In this document: in pieces, positions 1 to 9,608 of the stretch
Numbering within the stretch: position 1 is the stretch's first letter
How the letters are laid out: each line of letters begins with the position of its first letter
Source: Kangiella sp.
GTDB taxonomy: Bacteria; Pseudomonadota; Gammaproteobacteria; Enterobacterales; Kangiellaceae
Direction of reading: 5' to 3'
DNA: 22,922 nt
Assembly (NCBI GenBank): GCA_026195755.1
Contig: JAPHRL010000305.1
Coordinates: forward strand, 1 to 22,922
Notes under the pieces: model-generated
What the model saw: the letters and a program-made list of their open reading frames with translations, nothing else
What the model was told of the DNA's origin: nothing
The model's database searches: none
Translations under genes and position numbers: made by a program

Positions 1-643
1 CGACACCAACAAAGGCAGTTAACGACACGAACTGCCATAGTTTTGCCCCCGCCAGAAACAGCATTGCCAAAGCAGTTGCAACAATCACTGCTGATGACCC
101 GAAATCAGGCTGTAACAACAAAAATGCAACGACCAAACCAATCACTAACAACGGTTTGGTGAAGCCTTTAATTTGGGTTTGAAGCTCATCACTACGACGG
201 ACTAGGTAACCGGCGAGATAGATTACGATAAAGAACTTCATTAATTCGGCAGGCTGCACGGTCATAGGCCCTAAACCAATCCAGCGCTTACTGCCATTCA
301 CTTCTTTACCAATCACTAGCACTAACATTAACAACACAATGCCGAACAACAATAAGTAGATACCGTTGACTTGCCAGAAGCGGGTATCCAACTGCAACAC
401 TAACATTGAAGCTACTAACGCAATGCTTAAATATATGAGGTGTCTGATCAGAAAGTGGAATTCATTTCCATTCATATGATCTTCAGCGTAGGGCATAGAA
501 CTCGAAGCAACCATCATCACGCCAATTGCCAGAAGAATCATGACCGGCCCAAGTAGCCAAGGATCCAGTCGTGTACGAGGATCAGAAAGCTTTAGTTGCT
601 CCATGAAATCAGTGATTCTTAATGTATTGAGAATGCTAGTCAT
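1..643 (-). CDS. ftsW: FtsW, septal peptidoglycan polymerase (partial, 3' end outside window)
   Basis: This is the first 214 codons of FtsW, the SEDS-family glycosyltransferase that polymerises septal peptidoglycan from lipid II together with FtsI. The frame was read directly from the minus strand. It starts with ATG at 643-641, overlapping the murD stop by 4 bases (ATGA), and stays open to the window edge. Family motifs are GSKRWIGLG followed by VQPAELMK, then LLLQPDFGSS and LFLAGAKLWQF, all close to the E. coli protein. The visible part holds roughly the first five or six membrane segments after a cytoplasmic lead of about 30 residues; the rest, including the C-terminal catalytic loop region, lies beyond base 1. 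The neighbouring murD and the whole dcw order support FtsW over its paralogue RodA. Confidence 0.96.
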   Translation of the reverse strand, partial: MTSILNTLRITDFMEQLKLSDPRTRLDPWLLGPVMILLAIGVMMVASSSMPYAEDHMNGNEFHFLIRHLIYLSIALVASMLVLQLDTRFWQVNGIYLLLFGIVLLMLVLVIGKEVNGSKRWIGLGPMTVQPAELMKFFIVIYLAGYLVRRSDELQTQIKGFTKPLLVIGLVVAFLLLQPDFGSSAVIVATALAMLFLAGAKLWQFVSLTAFVGV

Positions 644-1983
644 AGCGCCTCCACACATTGAGCAAACTGTTCGCCTCGTTGCATATAATTGGCAAACATA
701 TCCAGGCTCGCGCACGCAGGCGATAGCAGCACCAAGTCACCATCATGTGACTGCTCATTTGCCATAGCCACAGCTTCCTGTAAATTGCTAACCAGCCGTG
801 TTTTTTGTGGAGCCAACTTAGCAATTGCGGGCGCATCCTTTCCAAAGCATATAACCGCTTTAACAGTGCTTTTAATGCTCTCCTGCAAACTGGATAAATC
901 AGCACCTTTTGCATCGCCACCAGCGATCAGGATGATATTTTTACCAAACTGTGGCTCGAAGCTTTGAATGGCTGCAACGGTTGCACCAACATTCGTTGCT
1001 TTAGAATCATTGATGAATGTGACACCATGTTTGATGCCTACTAACTGACTGCGATGTGGTAAACCTTGGTAAGACTTGGCTTTATCCAACACTGCTTTAT
1101 TTAATTTGATACCGGCAACGGTCAGTAAAGCCAAGGCAACTGCAACATTCATCGCATTATGAATGCCTTGTAAGGTCAACTGATCCAACTTCAAGATTTC
1201 TTGACCTTGATACTTTATTGCGCCGTTTTCTATATCCACTTCCCAGTCCAGCTGCTGATTATTCGAGCTCAATCCAAAACGCACTATCTTTTGTGACTGA
1301 TCAGTAGCTTCATACCAGCTATTGTTATCATCTGCATTAATGAGACAAGTCGAGGCTTTTGCATAAATACTTCGCTTGGCATCCACATATTCTTGATAAC
1401 TGCTGTAGCGATCTAAATGATCTTCGCTGACATTCAATACGGTTGCCGCAATCGGCTGTAAACTGTGGGTCGTTTCTAACTGAAAGCTGGATAATTCTAA
1501 CACTACATAATCGCCAACCTGCTCCAGAAGCTCTAGAGCTGGCACGCCAATATTACCACCCACCAATGCTTTGTTTCCGCTGGCGTTTATTAACGCCCCT
1601 ACCAGATCCGTAACAGTACTTTTACCATTGGATCCCGTAATGGCTATTACCGGCAAAGTATTAGCTTGCGCAAATAATTCAATATCACCAATGACGCTAA
1701 CTCCGGCTTCTTGTGCCACCCGAATATCATCACGAGTGATCGCAATACCGGGACTAACAACCAGCTCATCGTATTCTGTAAACTTCTGACCATTCCATTT
1801 CAGCAACGATCCTGGAGCTAGTTTTTCCAACTCTTCATGGCCTGGCGCAATATCACGCGTATCCATAACATTAAAGGGTTGGTGCAATGCAGATAAATAA
1901 CGCGCAACCGCAAGCCCAGTCTGTCCCAGACCGAGTATCAAGCGATTTTTATACGCGATATGTTTTTGTTGCATTGCTACCAT
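640..1983 (-). CDS. murD: UDP-N-acetylmuramoyl-L-alanine--D-glutamate ligase
   Basis: MurD is the cytoplasmic ATP-dependent ligase that adds D-glutamate to UDP-MurNAc-L-Ala, the second amino-acid step of the peptidoglycan precursor. At 447 residues the length is normal. The N-terminal Rossmann-like UDP-binding domain carries LGLGQTGLAVARYL (about residues 17-30). The P-loop ITGSNGKST is at about 115-123, SEDHLDRY follows near 186-193, and the lysine expected to be carbamylated is about K203 in DAKRS. The C-terminal domain carries NDSKATN. The chosen start (1983) has AAGGA only about 3 bases upstream. A second ATG three codons in has the same AAGGA at about 11 bases, so the exact start is uncertain by three residues. 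The gene sits 15 bases after mraY and overlaps ftsW by 4. Confidence 0.97.
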   Translation of the reverse strand: MVAMQQKHIAYKNRLILGLGQTGLAVARYLSALHQPFNVMDTRDIAPGHEELEKLAPGSLLKWNGQKFTEYDELVVSPGIAITRDDIRVAQEAGVSVIGDIELFAQANTLPVIAITGSNGKSTVTDLVGALINASGNKALVGGNIGVPALELLEQVGDYVVLELSSFQLETTHSLQPIAATVLNVSEDHLDRYSSYQEYVDAKRSIYAKASTCLINADDNNSWYEATDQSQKIVRFGLSSNNQQLDWEVDIENGAIKYQGQEILKLDQLTLQGIHNAMNVAVALALLTVAGIKLNKAVLDKAKSYQGLPHRSQLVGIKHGVTFINDSKATNVGATVAAIQSFEPQFGKNIILIAGGDAKGADLSSLQESIKSTVKAVICFGKDAPAIAKLAPQKTRLVSNLQEAVAMANEQSHDGDLVLLSPACASLDMFANYMQRGEQFAQCVEAL

Positions 1984-1998
1984 TTTCCTTAGCCTTGT

Positions 1999-3078
1999 TT
2001 AGCGTATTTTTAAGGTTGCCAAACCAATCAATACTAAAATCAACGAAATAATCCAGAAGCGCACGATGACGCGAGGCTCCGGCCAACCTTTAAGTTCATA
2101 GTGGTGATGTAACGGTGCCATTCTAAAAATTCGTTTTCCTGTCAACTTATACGAACCGACCTGCAATATTACTGATAAAGTTTCTATAACGAACACCCCA
2201 CCCATAATGAAGAGTACCAATTCCTGGCGAACCATTACCGCCACAGCTCCTAATGCTGCACCCAACCCAAGCGCGCCCACATCACCCATAAACACTTGTG
2301 CTGGATAAGTGTTGAACCATAAAAACCCTAAGCCCGCACCAATAATGGCTGCGCAGAAAATCACCAGTTCACCAACACCCTGAATAAAAGGAATACCTAA
2401 ATATTCGGAGAACACCTGATTGCCGGTAACGTAGGCAAAAATTCCTAGACCGCCGGCTACTAATACTGTGGGCAAAATTGCCAAACCATCTAAGCCATCC
2501 GTTAAGTTGACGGCATTACTGGTACCGACAATCACGAAATAAGCCATGAAGATGAACATGACCCCCAGTTGCGGCATCACATCCTTAAGGAATGGAACTA
2601 ACAACTGAGTTTCCACAGGCGATGCGTTATAAAATAGATACAGTGCAATGCCCGCGCCAATTAATGACTGCCAAAAATATTTCCAGCGTGCAACCAGACC
2701 TTTGGGATCTTTTCGAACTAACTTGATGTAGTCATCTGCCAAGCCGACCAAGCCAAAACCGACTAAGGCAATTAGCGCTACCCATAAATAACGGTTCTCC
2801 AATTGCCCCCACATTAATGAGCTGAACACAATGGCAAAGATGATGAGCGCACCACCCATGGTTGGCGTCCCAGCTTTCGCCAAGTGTGTTTGTGGGCCAT
2901 CATCACGCACCGTTTGCCCAATCTGATATTTACTCAATCGGCGAATCATTGTTGGGCCTACCAACAATGAAATTCCTAATGCAGTGATAACGCTTACAAT
3001 TGAGCGAAATGTTAAGTATTGGAACAGGTTAAAACCTGAGTAATACTGTGATAAATAATCTGCTAACCAGGTCAGCAT
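1999..3078 (-). CDS. mraY: Phospho-N-acetylmuramoyl-pentapeptide-transferase
   Basis: MraY is the integral membrane enzyme that transfers phospho-MurNAc-pentapeptide to undecaprenyl phosphate to make lipid I. The 359 residues form about ten membrane segments. Catalytic and signature residues are in place: ADDYIKL with D115 and D116, NLTDGLDGLA at 191-200, the FMGDVGALGLG loop with D266, and the histidine cluster APLHHHYELKGWPE at about 321-334. The ATG at 3078 overlaps the murF TAA by one base (TAATG), which suggests translational coupling. Membership of the family is certain from the motifs; nothing is unusual. Confidence 0.98.
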   Translation of the reverse strand: MLTWLADYLSQYYSGFNLFQYLTFRSIVSVITALGISLLVGPTMIRRLSKYQIGQTVRDDGPQTHLAKAGTPTMGGALIIFAIVFSSLMWGQLENRYLWVALIALVGFGLVGLADDYIKLVRKDPKGLVARWKYFWQSLIGAGIALYLFYNASPVETQLLVPFLKDVMPQLGVMFIFMAYFVIVGTSNAVNLTDGLDGLAILPTVLVAGGLGIFAYVTGNQVFSEYLGIPFIQGVGELVIFCAAIIGAGLGFLWFNTYPAQVFMGDVGALGLGAALGAVAVMVRQELVLFIMGGVFVIETLSVILQVGSYKLTGKRIFRMAPLHHHYELKGWPEPRVIVRFWIISLILVLIGLATLKIR

Positions 3079-4475
3079 TATGAATCCCCCCCCAAATTTA
3101 AATTGGACTCATCAGCGGTAACTGCTACCAATGCATCAACGACCTGCTCCATCTGTGCGCTTCGTGAGCCTTTTACTAATATTTTATAATCAGACTGAAT
3201 AACACTCTTCAAGTGTGAGACAAGAAACTCCTTGTTCTCAAACCATTGTGCGTTATCGCCAAAAGCATCAGCGCTATGTTTTACCCATTGGCCACTGACT
3301 AATAATTGATTAATATTATTTTCTTTTGCGTATTTGCCGACTTCGCGGTGGTATCGATCACTTTCATCACCAAGCTCCGCCATATCCCCAAGTACCAGAA
3401 CTTTAGTACCGCTTAAACTGGCCAGGTAATCGGTTGCAGCTTTGACTGAAGCCACACTTGCGTTATAAGTATCATCGATAATTAAAGCACCATTGGCTGC
3501 TTTAAACTGATTCAGACGCCCCTTCACAGAAACCATGGTTTCCAGGCCAACTTTAATCATTTCCATGTCCGCACCCGCTGCCGAAGCTAGAGCAGCTGCG
3601 ACCAAGGCATTAGAAACATTGTGCATTCCTGGAACTGGAAGCTGCACACTAATACTTTGGCTGTTGCTATCTTGAGTATGTTGCATCGTAAAAGTCACAT
3701 TACCGTTATCTTGTGTCTGACAATTATCTGCAACAAAGTTGGCATTTTTATGGCGCGAAACTGTTGTTTTCTGAAGCGTTGCAAATTGCTCTATCCACTG
3801 ATCGGCAAAGTTACTATCAAGGTTGATTACTGCGGTGCCTTTATCAGTTAAAGCCTGGTAAATTTCTGATTTAGCCTTAGCAACACCCTCTACTGAACCA
3901 AACCCTTCAATATGAGCCGCTTCAACATTGTTAATAACACTGATATCTGGCTTAGCCAGCGATGCACAATAAGCAATCTCACCCATATGGTTAGCGCCCA
4001 TCTCAATTACTGCAAATTGATCCGATTCATTTAACCGCAATAACGTTAGCGGAACACCAATATGATTATTAAAATTACCTTGTGTCGCCAATACATTTCC
4101 TTTTTGGCGCAGGATGCTAGCGACCATTTCTTTGACTGTCGTTTTACCAGCACTTCCAGTAATTCCGATCACTAATGGGTTTACTTGATCACGAACGTAT
4201 TTTGCAACCAGACCTAATGCTTTTTCTGTATCACTGACAATCACTTGCGGTAAATTCGATTCAACCGAGTGTTGAACCAACAAGGCTTTTGCACCCTGAT
4301 GTTTTGCTTTTTCAACAAATTGATGACCATCAAAATTTTCGCCTTTTAAGGCGATAAATAAAGCGTCGCGACAATCTACACGACTATCAGTAATCACTTT
4401 ATTAATAGTGATATCGTTACCTTGTAATGTGCCTTTGGTTACCTCAGCAATAATGTTCAAAGTTAGTGGAATCAT
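3078..4475 (-). CDS. murF: UDP-N-acetylmuramoyl-tripeptide--D-alanyl-D-alanine ligase
   Basis: MurF adds the D-Ala-D-Ala dipeptide to the UDP-MurNAc tripeptide, the last cytoplasmic step before MraY. The 465-residue protein has the three Mur-ligase domains: an N-terminal substrate domain (ITDSRV at about 28-33, LFIALKGENFDGHQF at about 39-53), the ATPase domain with P-loop GITGSAGKTT at about 104-113 and the MurF-typical NFNNHIGVPLTLL, and a C-terminal domain with DDTYNASVASV and LVKGSRSAQME. Its ATG overlaps the murE stop by 4 bases and its TAA shares one base with the mraY start. It is a normal full-length copy. Confidence 0.97.
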   Translation of the reverse strand: MIPLTLNIIAEVTKGTLQGNDITINKVITDSRVDCRDALFIALKGENFDGHQFVEKAKHQGAKALLVQHSVESNLPQVIVSDTEKALGLVAKYVRDQVNPLVIGITGSAGKTTVKEMVASILRQKGNVLATQGNFNNHIGVPLTLLRLNESDQFAVIEMGANHMGEIAYCASLAKPDISVINNVEAAHIEGFGSVEGVAKAKSEIYQALTDKGTAVINLDSNFADQWIEQFATLQKTTVSRHKNANFVADNCQTQDNGNVTFTMQHTQDSNSQSISVQLPVPGMHNVSNALVAAALASAAGADMEMIKVGLETMVSVKGRLNQFKAANGALIIDDTYNASVASVKAATDYLASLSGTKVLVLGDMAELGDESDRYHREVGKYAKENNINQLLVSGQWVKHSADAFGDNAQWFENKEFLVSHLKSVIQSDYKILVKGSRSAQMEQVVDALVAVTADESNLNLGGDS

Positions 4476-6073
4476 GAGGTCTCCTCCATTAAGGTAGCGA
4501 CGGTCTCTAGATCCGAATACTTGACTTTTTTCTTACCAATTTGCTGATAGTCTTCATGCCCTTTACCAGCGACTAATATCATGTCGTTTACGCTGCTATT
4601 TTTTAAAGCAAACTCAATCGCTTCTTTTCTTTTTTGAATATATCGAGTAGCTTTGTCTTTCATGCCTTCACGAATCATTGCCACAATTTCCTCAGCATTT
4701 TCTGTACGAGGATTGTCATCGGTAATAACTACATGGTTAGATTTTTGTTCTGCTACTGCTCCCATCACTGATCGTTTGCTTGTGTCACGATCACCACCGC
4801 AACCAAAGATGCACCATAATTCACCACCACAATGCTCCCGTAGGCTGGTTAATGTTTTATCTAGCGCATCAGGCGTATGTGCATAATCGACCACTACCGT
4901 TGCTTTACCACTTGCAGAAAAGCTTTGCATACGCCCTGGGACTGCTTTAGCTGCATTTAAAGCCACGATCCATTTGCTAATGTCACCAAACAGCACCCCA
5001 AGCGAGCCTGCTACAGCTAATAAATTTGAAAGGTTAAAATGGCCTAATAATCCAGAGCGTAACTTGCTTGTTCCCCAGGGTGTGTGCAACTCCGCCTGTA
5101 TACCTTTCATATTGAATGTTTGATTCTTAGCAACAATCCAATCCTTAATGTTTAATTCATCGCTTTTACCCACACAACTGTAGGCAATTTTCTGACATGC
5201 AATACTGTCATCGGCTAATAAGCGACGACCATATTCATCGTCTGCATTGATCACTGCAACTTCCAGGTTGTCACTTAAGAACAACTGTCTTTTAGCCTGA
5301 AAATAAGATTCCATATCACCGTGATAATCAAGATGGTCCTGTGACACATTAGTAAACACTGCAATTTTGTATTGAACGGCCGAAACGCGCGACTGAACTA
5401 ATCCATGCGATGAGACTTCCATGGTCATGTGATAGTTTTTACGATCTAAATAAGCCGCTGATAAACGTTGAATAGCAATCGCATCCGGTGTTGTATTCTC
5501 GGTTGCTTTTAAGGATGAAGGATTTCCATTACCAACCGTGCTTAACATTAAGGTTGGATATTGTAAAAACTCAAGTGCTTGAGCTAATAGATAGGCACAG
5601 CTCGTTTTGCCATTTGTACCAGTTACACCAATCACTGACATTTTCTTGGTTGGATTACCATAAAAACGTGCGGCAATTAAACTCACTTTGCTACTTAAGT
5701 TTTTAACAGGAATTAAAACAGCCTCCTTATAGTTATAAAGCTCCATTGGAGCTACCCCGGAGAGAGTCTTAGCGGAGGCTGTCACTTGCTGGTTGTCATT
5801 GAGCAAGGTTTTTAAAATCGTTTCACTATTTTCTTTTTCAAATAATATGACACTGGCGCCAGCATCAACTGCCTGTTCGATATATGAGCGCCCATCAGTA
5901 GTATATCCTGGATAAGCAACAAACATTTCGCCTTCTTTTACTTGGCGGCTATCCAGTTCAATTCCGTTTACTTCAATGGTAGCCACCTCAGGATAATCCT
6001 TCCAAAGTTGCTCATTGATTAATGGCTTAATTATTTTTTTCAATGCCATCTTTAGCTGAGGAGAATTAGTCAT
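4472..6073 (-). CDS. murE: UDP-MurNAc-L-Ala-D-Glu--meso-diaminopimelate ligase
   Basis: MurE adds the third stem residue. The DDNPR motif (about residues 451-455) is the signature of enzymes that select meso-diaminopimelate rather than lysine, as expected for a Gram-negative. P-loop GVTGTNGKT lies at about 149-157, the carbamylated lysine is about K260 in FQAKRQLF, and AGKGHEDYQ is near the C terminus. At 533 residues it is nearly 40 longer than the E. coli enzyme (495). The excess lies before the P-loop, in a poorly conserved stretch of the UDP-binding domain at about 80-120. The start at 6073 overlaps ftsI by 8 bases. A later ATG (M9) would shorten it slightly but not explain the difference. 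Confidence 0.97.
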   Translation of the reverse strand: MTNSPQLKMALKKIIKPLINEQLWKDYPEVATIEVNGIELDSRQVKEGEMFVAYPGYTTDGRSYIEQAVDAGASVILFEKENSETILKTLLNDNQQVTASAKTLSGVAPMELYNYKEAVLIPVKNLSSKVSLIAARFYGNPTKKMSVIGVTGTNGKTSCAYLLAQALEFLQYPTLMLSTVGNGNPSSLKATENTTPDAIAIQRLSAAYLDRKNYHMTMEVSSHGLVQSRVSAVQYKIAVFTNVSQDHLDYHGDMESYFQAKRQLFLSDNLEVAVINADDEYGRRLLADDSIACQKIAYSCVGKSDELNIKDWIVAKNQTFNMKGIQAELHTPWGTSKLRSGLLGHFNLSNLLAVAGSLGVLFGDISKWIVALNAAKAVPGRMQSFSASGKATVVVDYAHTPDALDKTLTSLREHCGGELWCIFGCGGDRDTSKRSVMGAVAEQKSNHVVITDDNPRTENAEEIVAMIREGMKDKATRYIQKRKEAIEFALKNSSVNDMILVAGKGHEDYQQIGKKKVKYSDLETVATLMEETS

Positions 6074-7826
6074 GCTGACCTCCTCCTACAACATTAATCC
6101 CTGTCGCAACGGCAGGCTTTTGTGTGTTCTTATCTGGTGCAATATTCATCAGGTGTAATGCTTTGTCTGCCACAATTGAAAATACCGGAGCGGACACCGT
6201 GCCGCCGTAATAGCTGTCTCCAGCCGGTTCATCAACCATCACCACAATGGCAAACTTTGGATCGCTGGCTGGTACTAAACCTGCAAACACTGTCACGTAT
6301 TCGTCTCCGTAGCCACCACGAATGGCCTTACGAGAAGTTCCTGTTTTGCCTGCCACTCGATAGCCTTCTACCTTTGCTTGTGTCCCTGTACCACCTTCGG
6401 ATACCACCTCTTCCATCATATGAACTACAGCACGAGCAACTTCAGGTTCAAGCACTCGTTCCTGAGGATATTCAACACCTTCGGTGCGCTTAATGAGGGT
6501 TAGTTGATTACGGACGCCATCTGCTCCCAAAATTGCATATGCTTGTGCCAATTGAATCGGGCTCACCATAAAGCCATAACCATAGGACATAGACGCTTTT
6601 TCATGCTCCGACCAATTGGCACGCGGAGCTAAAATACCATCTGATTCACCTTGTATTCCTAACCCGGTTTCCATACCAAAGCCAACTTTATAATAAGTGC
6701 TCAAAAACTCTTCATCAGAAAGCTCCAATGCGATCTTGGCCACACCCATATTGCTGGACTTTTTTATAATTCCGTCTAAATCCAACACCCCATAATTGCG
6801 CGGATCACGCACCCAAGCGTAACCTAGTTTCATGCGGCCTGGTGAGGTATCGATTTTGGAGTTAGTGGTGAATTTACCGCTCGATAACGCACTGACAACG
6901 GTCAGCGGTTTTACTGTAGAACCTGGTTCAAATAAATCGGTAATGGATCGATTACGCGTAAACTCGGGGAAACGGCCATCGGAACGATTTGGGTTAAACG
7001 ATGGCTGACTAGCCATAGCTAAAACCTCGCCAGTGTCGACATCAACCACGACAACAGAACCACCCTTGGCACCATTCTGTAACACTGCTTTTTTCAGCTC
7101 TTTATAAGCGGTGGCTTGAATTCGAGAATCAATGCTCAGCTGTAAATCATTACCCTGCTCAGCCTTCGCTAACACACCACGCTCTTCAACCACTCGACGG
7201 TATAAATCTACCACCACTTTTTTACTACCCGGCTGACCAGTCAGGAAACTATCAAAGGCGCGCTCAACGCCCTCTAAACCTTTGTCGTCAATACCAGTAA
7301 AGCCAACGAGATGGGCAGTTAATTCAGCACTTGGATAATAACGGCGATATTCGGTTTTAAATTCAATCCCCGGAATATCGAGTCGCTTAATATAGAGCCC
7401 GACATTGGGATCAACATGTCGTTCAAGCCACACAAAGCGTTTGTCCGACCTGTTTTTTACCCATTGATTTAATTCTTTTTCGTCACGTTTTAGTGCTGCG
7501 GCGAAGGCCTTCCATTCTTTACTCGCTAGAATGTTTTCATTTGCGAGCAGGATTTGCGGGTCCAACCAAACTGATTCAGTCGGGACTGAACGCGCCAACT
7601 CGTCACCATTTCGATCCACAATTAAGCCACGATGGCTTGAAATACCCTTTATACGTACCGAACGAGACTCACCCGCTTCGGTCAATTCTTCAGCATTAAC
7701 CACTTGCAAGTAAGCTGCACGAGTCACCAATGCGCCAAAACCGCACAACAATACCGCTATCATGACGTAATAACGCCACGTACAGAGTGGTACTGTTTTT
7801 AACTTACGGTTCTGCACTTTTTTCAT
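6066..7826 (-). CDS. ftsI: FtsI / PBP3, septal peptidoglycan DD-transpeptidase
   Basis: FtsI is the class B penicillin-binding protein that cross-links septal peptidoglycan in partnership with FtsW. The 586-residue protein has a short basic cytoplasmic lead, one membrane anchor at about 20-38, a pedestal domain starting near RGLIVDRNGDELA (66-78), and a transpeptidase domain with all three active-site motifs: S303-T-V-K306 (in EPGSTVKPL), S357-S-N359 and K494-T-G496. Length and motif spacing match E. coli PBP3 (588 residues, S307). ATG at 7826 overlaps the ftsL stop by 4 bases. Confidence 0.98.
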   Translation of the reverse strand: MKKVQNRKLKTVPLCTWRYYVMIAVLLCGFGALVTRAAYLQVVNAEELTEAGESRSVRIKGISSHRGLIVDRNGDELARSVPTESVWLDPQILLANENILASKEWKAFAAALKRDEKELNQWVKNRSDKRFVWLERHVDPNVGLYIKRLDIPGIEFKTEYRRYYPSAELTAHLVGFTGIDDKGLEGVERAFDSFLTGQPGSKKVVVDLYRRVVEERGVLAKAEQGNDLQLSIDSRIQATAYKELKKAVLQNGAKGGSVVVVDVDTGEVLAMASQPSFNPNRSDGRFPEFTRNRSITDLFEPGSTVKPLTVVSALSSGKFTTNSKIDTSPGRMKLGYAWVRDPRNYGVLDLDGIIKKSSNMGVAKIALELSDEEFLSTYYKVGFGMETGLGIQGESDGILAPRANWSEHEKASMSYGYGFMVSPIQLAQAYAILGADGVRNQLTLIKRTEGVEYPQERVLEPEVARAVVHMMEEVVSEGGTGTQAKVEGYRVAGKTGTSRKAIRGGYGDEYVTVFAGLVPASDPKFAIVVMVDEPAGDSYYGGTVSAPVFSIVADKALHLMNIAPDKNTQKPAVATGINVVGGGQHD

Positions 7827-8182
7827 TCTCGACCTCTTACCGAGGGTGTGATTAATACTTCATTTCTTGAATCTAATTGCTTCATTTGCAAGCGCTGCTC
7901 AGCCAAAGTTTCTACTCGGCTATGTTCTGACAAAGAGCTTTGTTCTAAACTCAATTTTTGCCATTGCAGCTCTAACGCAGTCTGCTCATCTTCCAGTTGT
8001 TTCAGTGCTATTGTGGCCTGACGCATCTGATGAGTCTGATGCGCTATGACGACTCCTGAAATCACCACTAGCAGTCCTAAAAATATCATCCCAAAACGGC
8101 GCAGCACAGTTGCCATCAAGCTATAAAATGGCCATAAGCTATTGGTTTCTCGAATTTTTTCTTTGATTTTAGCCGCGCTCAT
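7823..8182 (-). CDS. ftsL: Cell division protein FtsL
   Basis: FtsL is a small bitopic divisome protein that joins FtsQ and FtsB and helps activate FtsWI. Sequence identity in this family is low, so the call rests on architecture and position. It has 119 residues, a basic cytoplasmic N terminus, a single membrane segment at about 30-48, a periplasmic heptad-like coiled coil at about 52-85 (rich in Q, L and E), and lies exactly between rsmH and ftsI. Both ends use 4-base ATGA overlaps, indicating coupled translation. Confidence 0.93.
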   Translation of the reverse strand: MSAAKIKEKIRETNSLWPFYSLMATVLRRFGMIFLGLLVVISGVVIAHQTHQMRQATIALKQLEDEQTALELQWQKLSLEQSSLSEHSRVETLAEQRLQMKQLDSRNEVLITPSVRGRE

Positions 8183-9114
8183 GACAACTTCTCCGCTACT
8201 CGCATTACCGCACTTCGTGCTCTAATGTTGCGCTCAAGCTCGCTGTCGCCTGCCTTAGTAAATTTTCCAACCTTCTTCATACGACGATTGATCATATCTT
8301 CTGTAATTGGCAAACCAATCGGAAAGTCCTGTCCCTTCTCTTGCTTCTGGATATACTGCTTCACGATGCGGTCTTCCAGCGAGTGGAAACTGATCGCCAC
8401 TAAACGACCACCTACTTTCAATACGTTCAACGCTTGATCCAATGTATCTTTCAAGTCATCCAACTCACGATTCACCACAATCCGAATGGCTTGAAAACAA
8501 CGAGTTGCTGGATGCTTGTGTTTTTCCCAACGAGGATGAGCCTCTGAAATGATATCCGCCAGTTGCTTGGTGCGGGTAATGGGCGCTTTAGCTCTCTTCT
8601 CAACAATGGCGCGAGCAATCCGCTTGGAATAACGCTCTTCGCCATAGGTTTTAAAAGCCCACACCATATCGTCTTCATCAGTAGTCGCGATCCACTGCTC
8701 AGCTGTTTGTCCGCGTGTGGTATCCATACGCATATCTAAAGGACCATCCTGCATAAAGCTAAAGCCACGCTCGGCCTGGTCCAATTGCGGTGATGAAACA
8801 CCCAGGTCCATCAGCACGCCGGCCACTTCACCAACCCAGCCGCGCTTGCTAACCTCTTGTTCTAAAAGAGAAAAGCTTTCATGAACAATACTGAATCGCG
8901 CATCTTCCTGTTGCAGTTGTTCACCCACTGCAATGGCCTGCAAATCTTTATCAAATCCAATCAAACGGCCCTCTTCCGACAGATGTGACAAAATGGCGCG
9001 ACTGTGTCCGCCGCGACCAAATGTACAATCAATATAAATGCCGTTAGGGTCGATCACTAAAGCCTCCACTGCCTCTTCTAGCAGGACTGCGTCGTGTTCT
9101 TGTTTGGTGCTCAT
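8179..9114 (-). CDS. rsmH: 16S rRNA (cytosine-1402 N4) methyltransferase RsmH
   Basis: RsmH (MraW) methylates N4 of C1402 in 16S rRNA using S-adenosylmethionine. The 311-residue protein shows the SAM-binding motif YIDCTFGRGGHS at about 27-38, followed by FSFMQDGPLDMRMD, the family signature RCFQAIRIVVNREL, and ISFHSLEDRIVKQYI near the C terminus. Length is typical. It starts two bases after the mraZ stop and overlaps ftsL by 4 bases, the invariant place of this gene in dcw clusters. Confidence 0.98.
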   Translation of the reverse strand: MSTKQEHDAVLLEEAVEALVIDPNGIYIDCTFGRGGHSRAILSHLSEEGRLIGFDKDLQAIAVGEQLQQEDARFSIVHESFSLLEQEVSKRGWVGEVAGVLMDLGVSSPQLDQAERGFSFMQDGPLDMRMDTTRGQTAEQWIATTDEDDMVWAFKTYGEERYSKRIARAIVEKRAKAPITRTKQLADIISEAHPRWEKHKHPATRCFQAIRIVVNRELDDLKDTLDQALNVLKVGGRLVAISFHSLEDRIVKQYIQKQEKGQDFPIGLPITEDMINRRMKKVGKFTKAGDSELERNIRARSAVMRVAEKLS

Positions 9115-9116
9115 AA

Positions 9117-9572
9117 CTAGAACGCCAATTCAGGTAAACTGTCTGGATCCAGTGGCCCCTCAGCCAACGCTTCAACATCCTGCTCAATCTTCTTATGCCA
9201 ATTCTCTTCATTCCAGATCTGGAATGTTTGGCCTTGGCCAGCAAGAAGTAATTGTTTTTCCAATTGCGCGTATTCACGCAGGACAGGAGGCAGTAGAATA
9301 CGTCCATTACCGTCGATTTCATGCTCTGATGCATGACCGAGTAACATACGTTTAATACGGCGTTGGTTAGGGTCTGTGTTAGAAAAAGTGTCGAGTTTTG
9401 CTTCGAGTTGTTCCCAGTGGGGAAGCGGGAAAAGTAATAAACACGGGTCAAACAGGTCAATAGTTACCACAATTTGGTTGGAGCAAACATCTTCAAAACG
9501 CGAACGGTACTTCGCCGGAACGGCGATACGGCCTTTCGCATCCATATTGATTGCAGTTGCTCCACGGAACAT
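9117..9572 (-). CDS. mraZ: Transcriptional regulator MraZ
   Basis: MraZ is the AbrB-like DNA-binding protein at the head of the dcw cluster that represses its own operon in characterised bacteria. The 151 residues contain the two tandem swapped-hairpin units, each with the DXXXR signature: DAKGR at 11-15 and DGNGR at 87-91, the latter within RILLPPVLREYA. The start ATG at 9572 has only a weak Shine-Dalgarno match (AGAG a few bases upstream). Upstream lie an untranslated leader of roughly 135 bases and a repeat array that fits the known MraZ operator, so autoregulation is likely here. Confidence 0.97.
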   Translation of the reverse strand: MFRGATAINMDAKGRIAVPAKYRSRFEDVCSNQIVVTIDLFDPCLLLFPLPHWEQLEAKLDTFSNTDPNQRRIKRMLLGHASEHEIDGNGRILLPPVLREYAQLEKQLLLAGQGQTFQIWNEENWHKKIEQDVEALAEGPLDPDSLPELAF

Positions 9573-9608
9573 GGCTCTATGTAAACCCCACTTTTGACTC
9601 GTTATGCC

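Noticed and set aside
6122..6493. Plus-strand open frame of 123 codons opposite ftsI
   Set aside because: It is antisense to the highly conserved transpeptidase domain, with no ribosome site and no recognisable product.
9044..9460. Open frame of 138 codons spanning the mraZ-rsmH junction
   Set aside because: Both mraZ and rsmH are certain in other frames here, and the product reads as a scrambled version of them.
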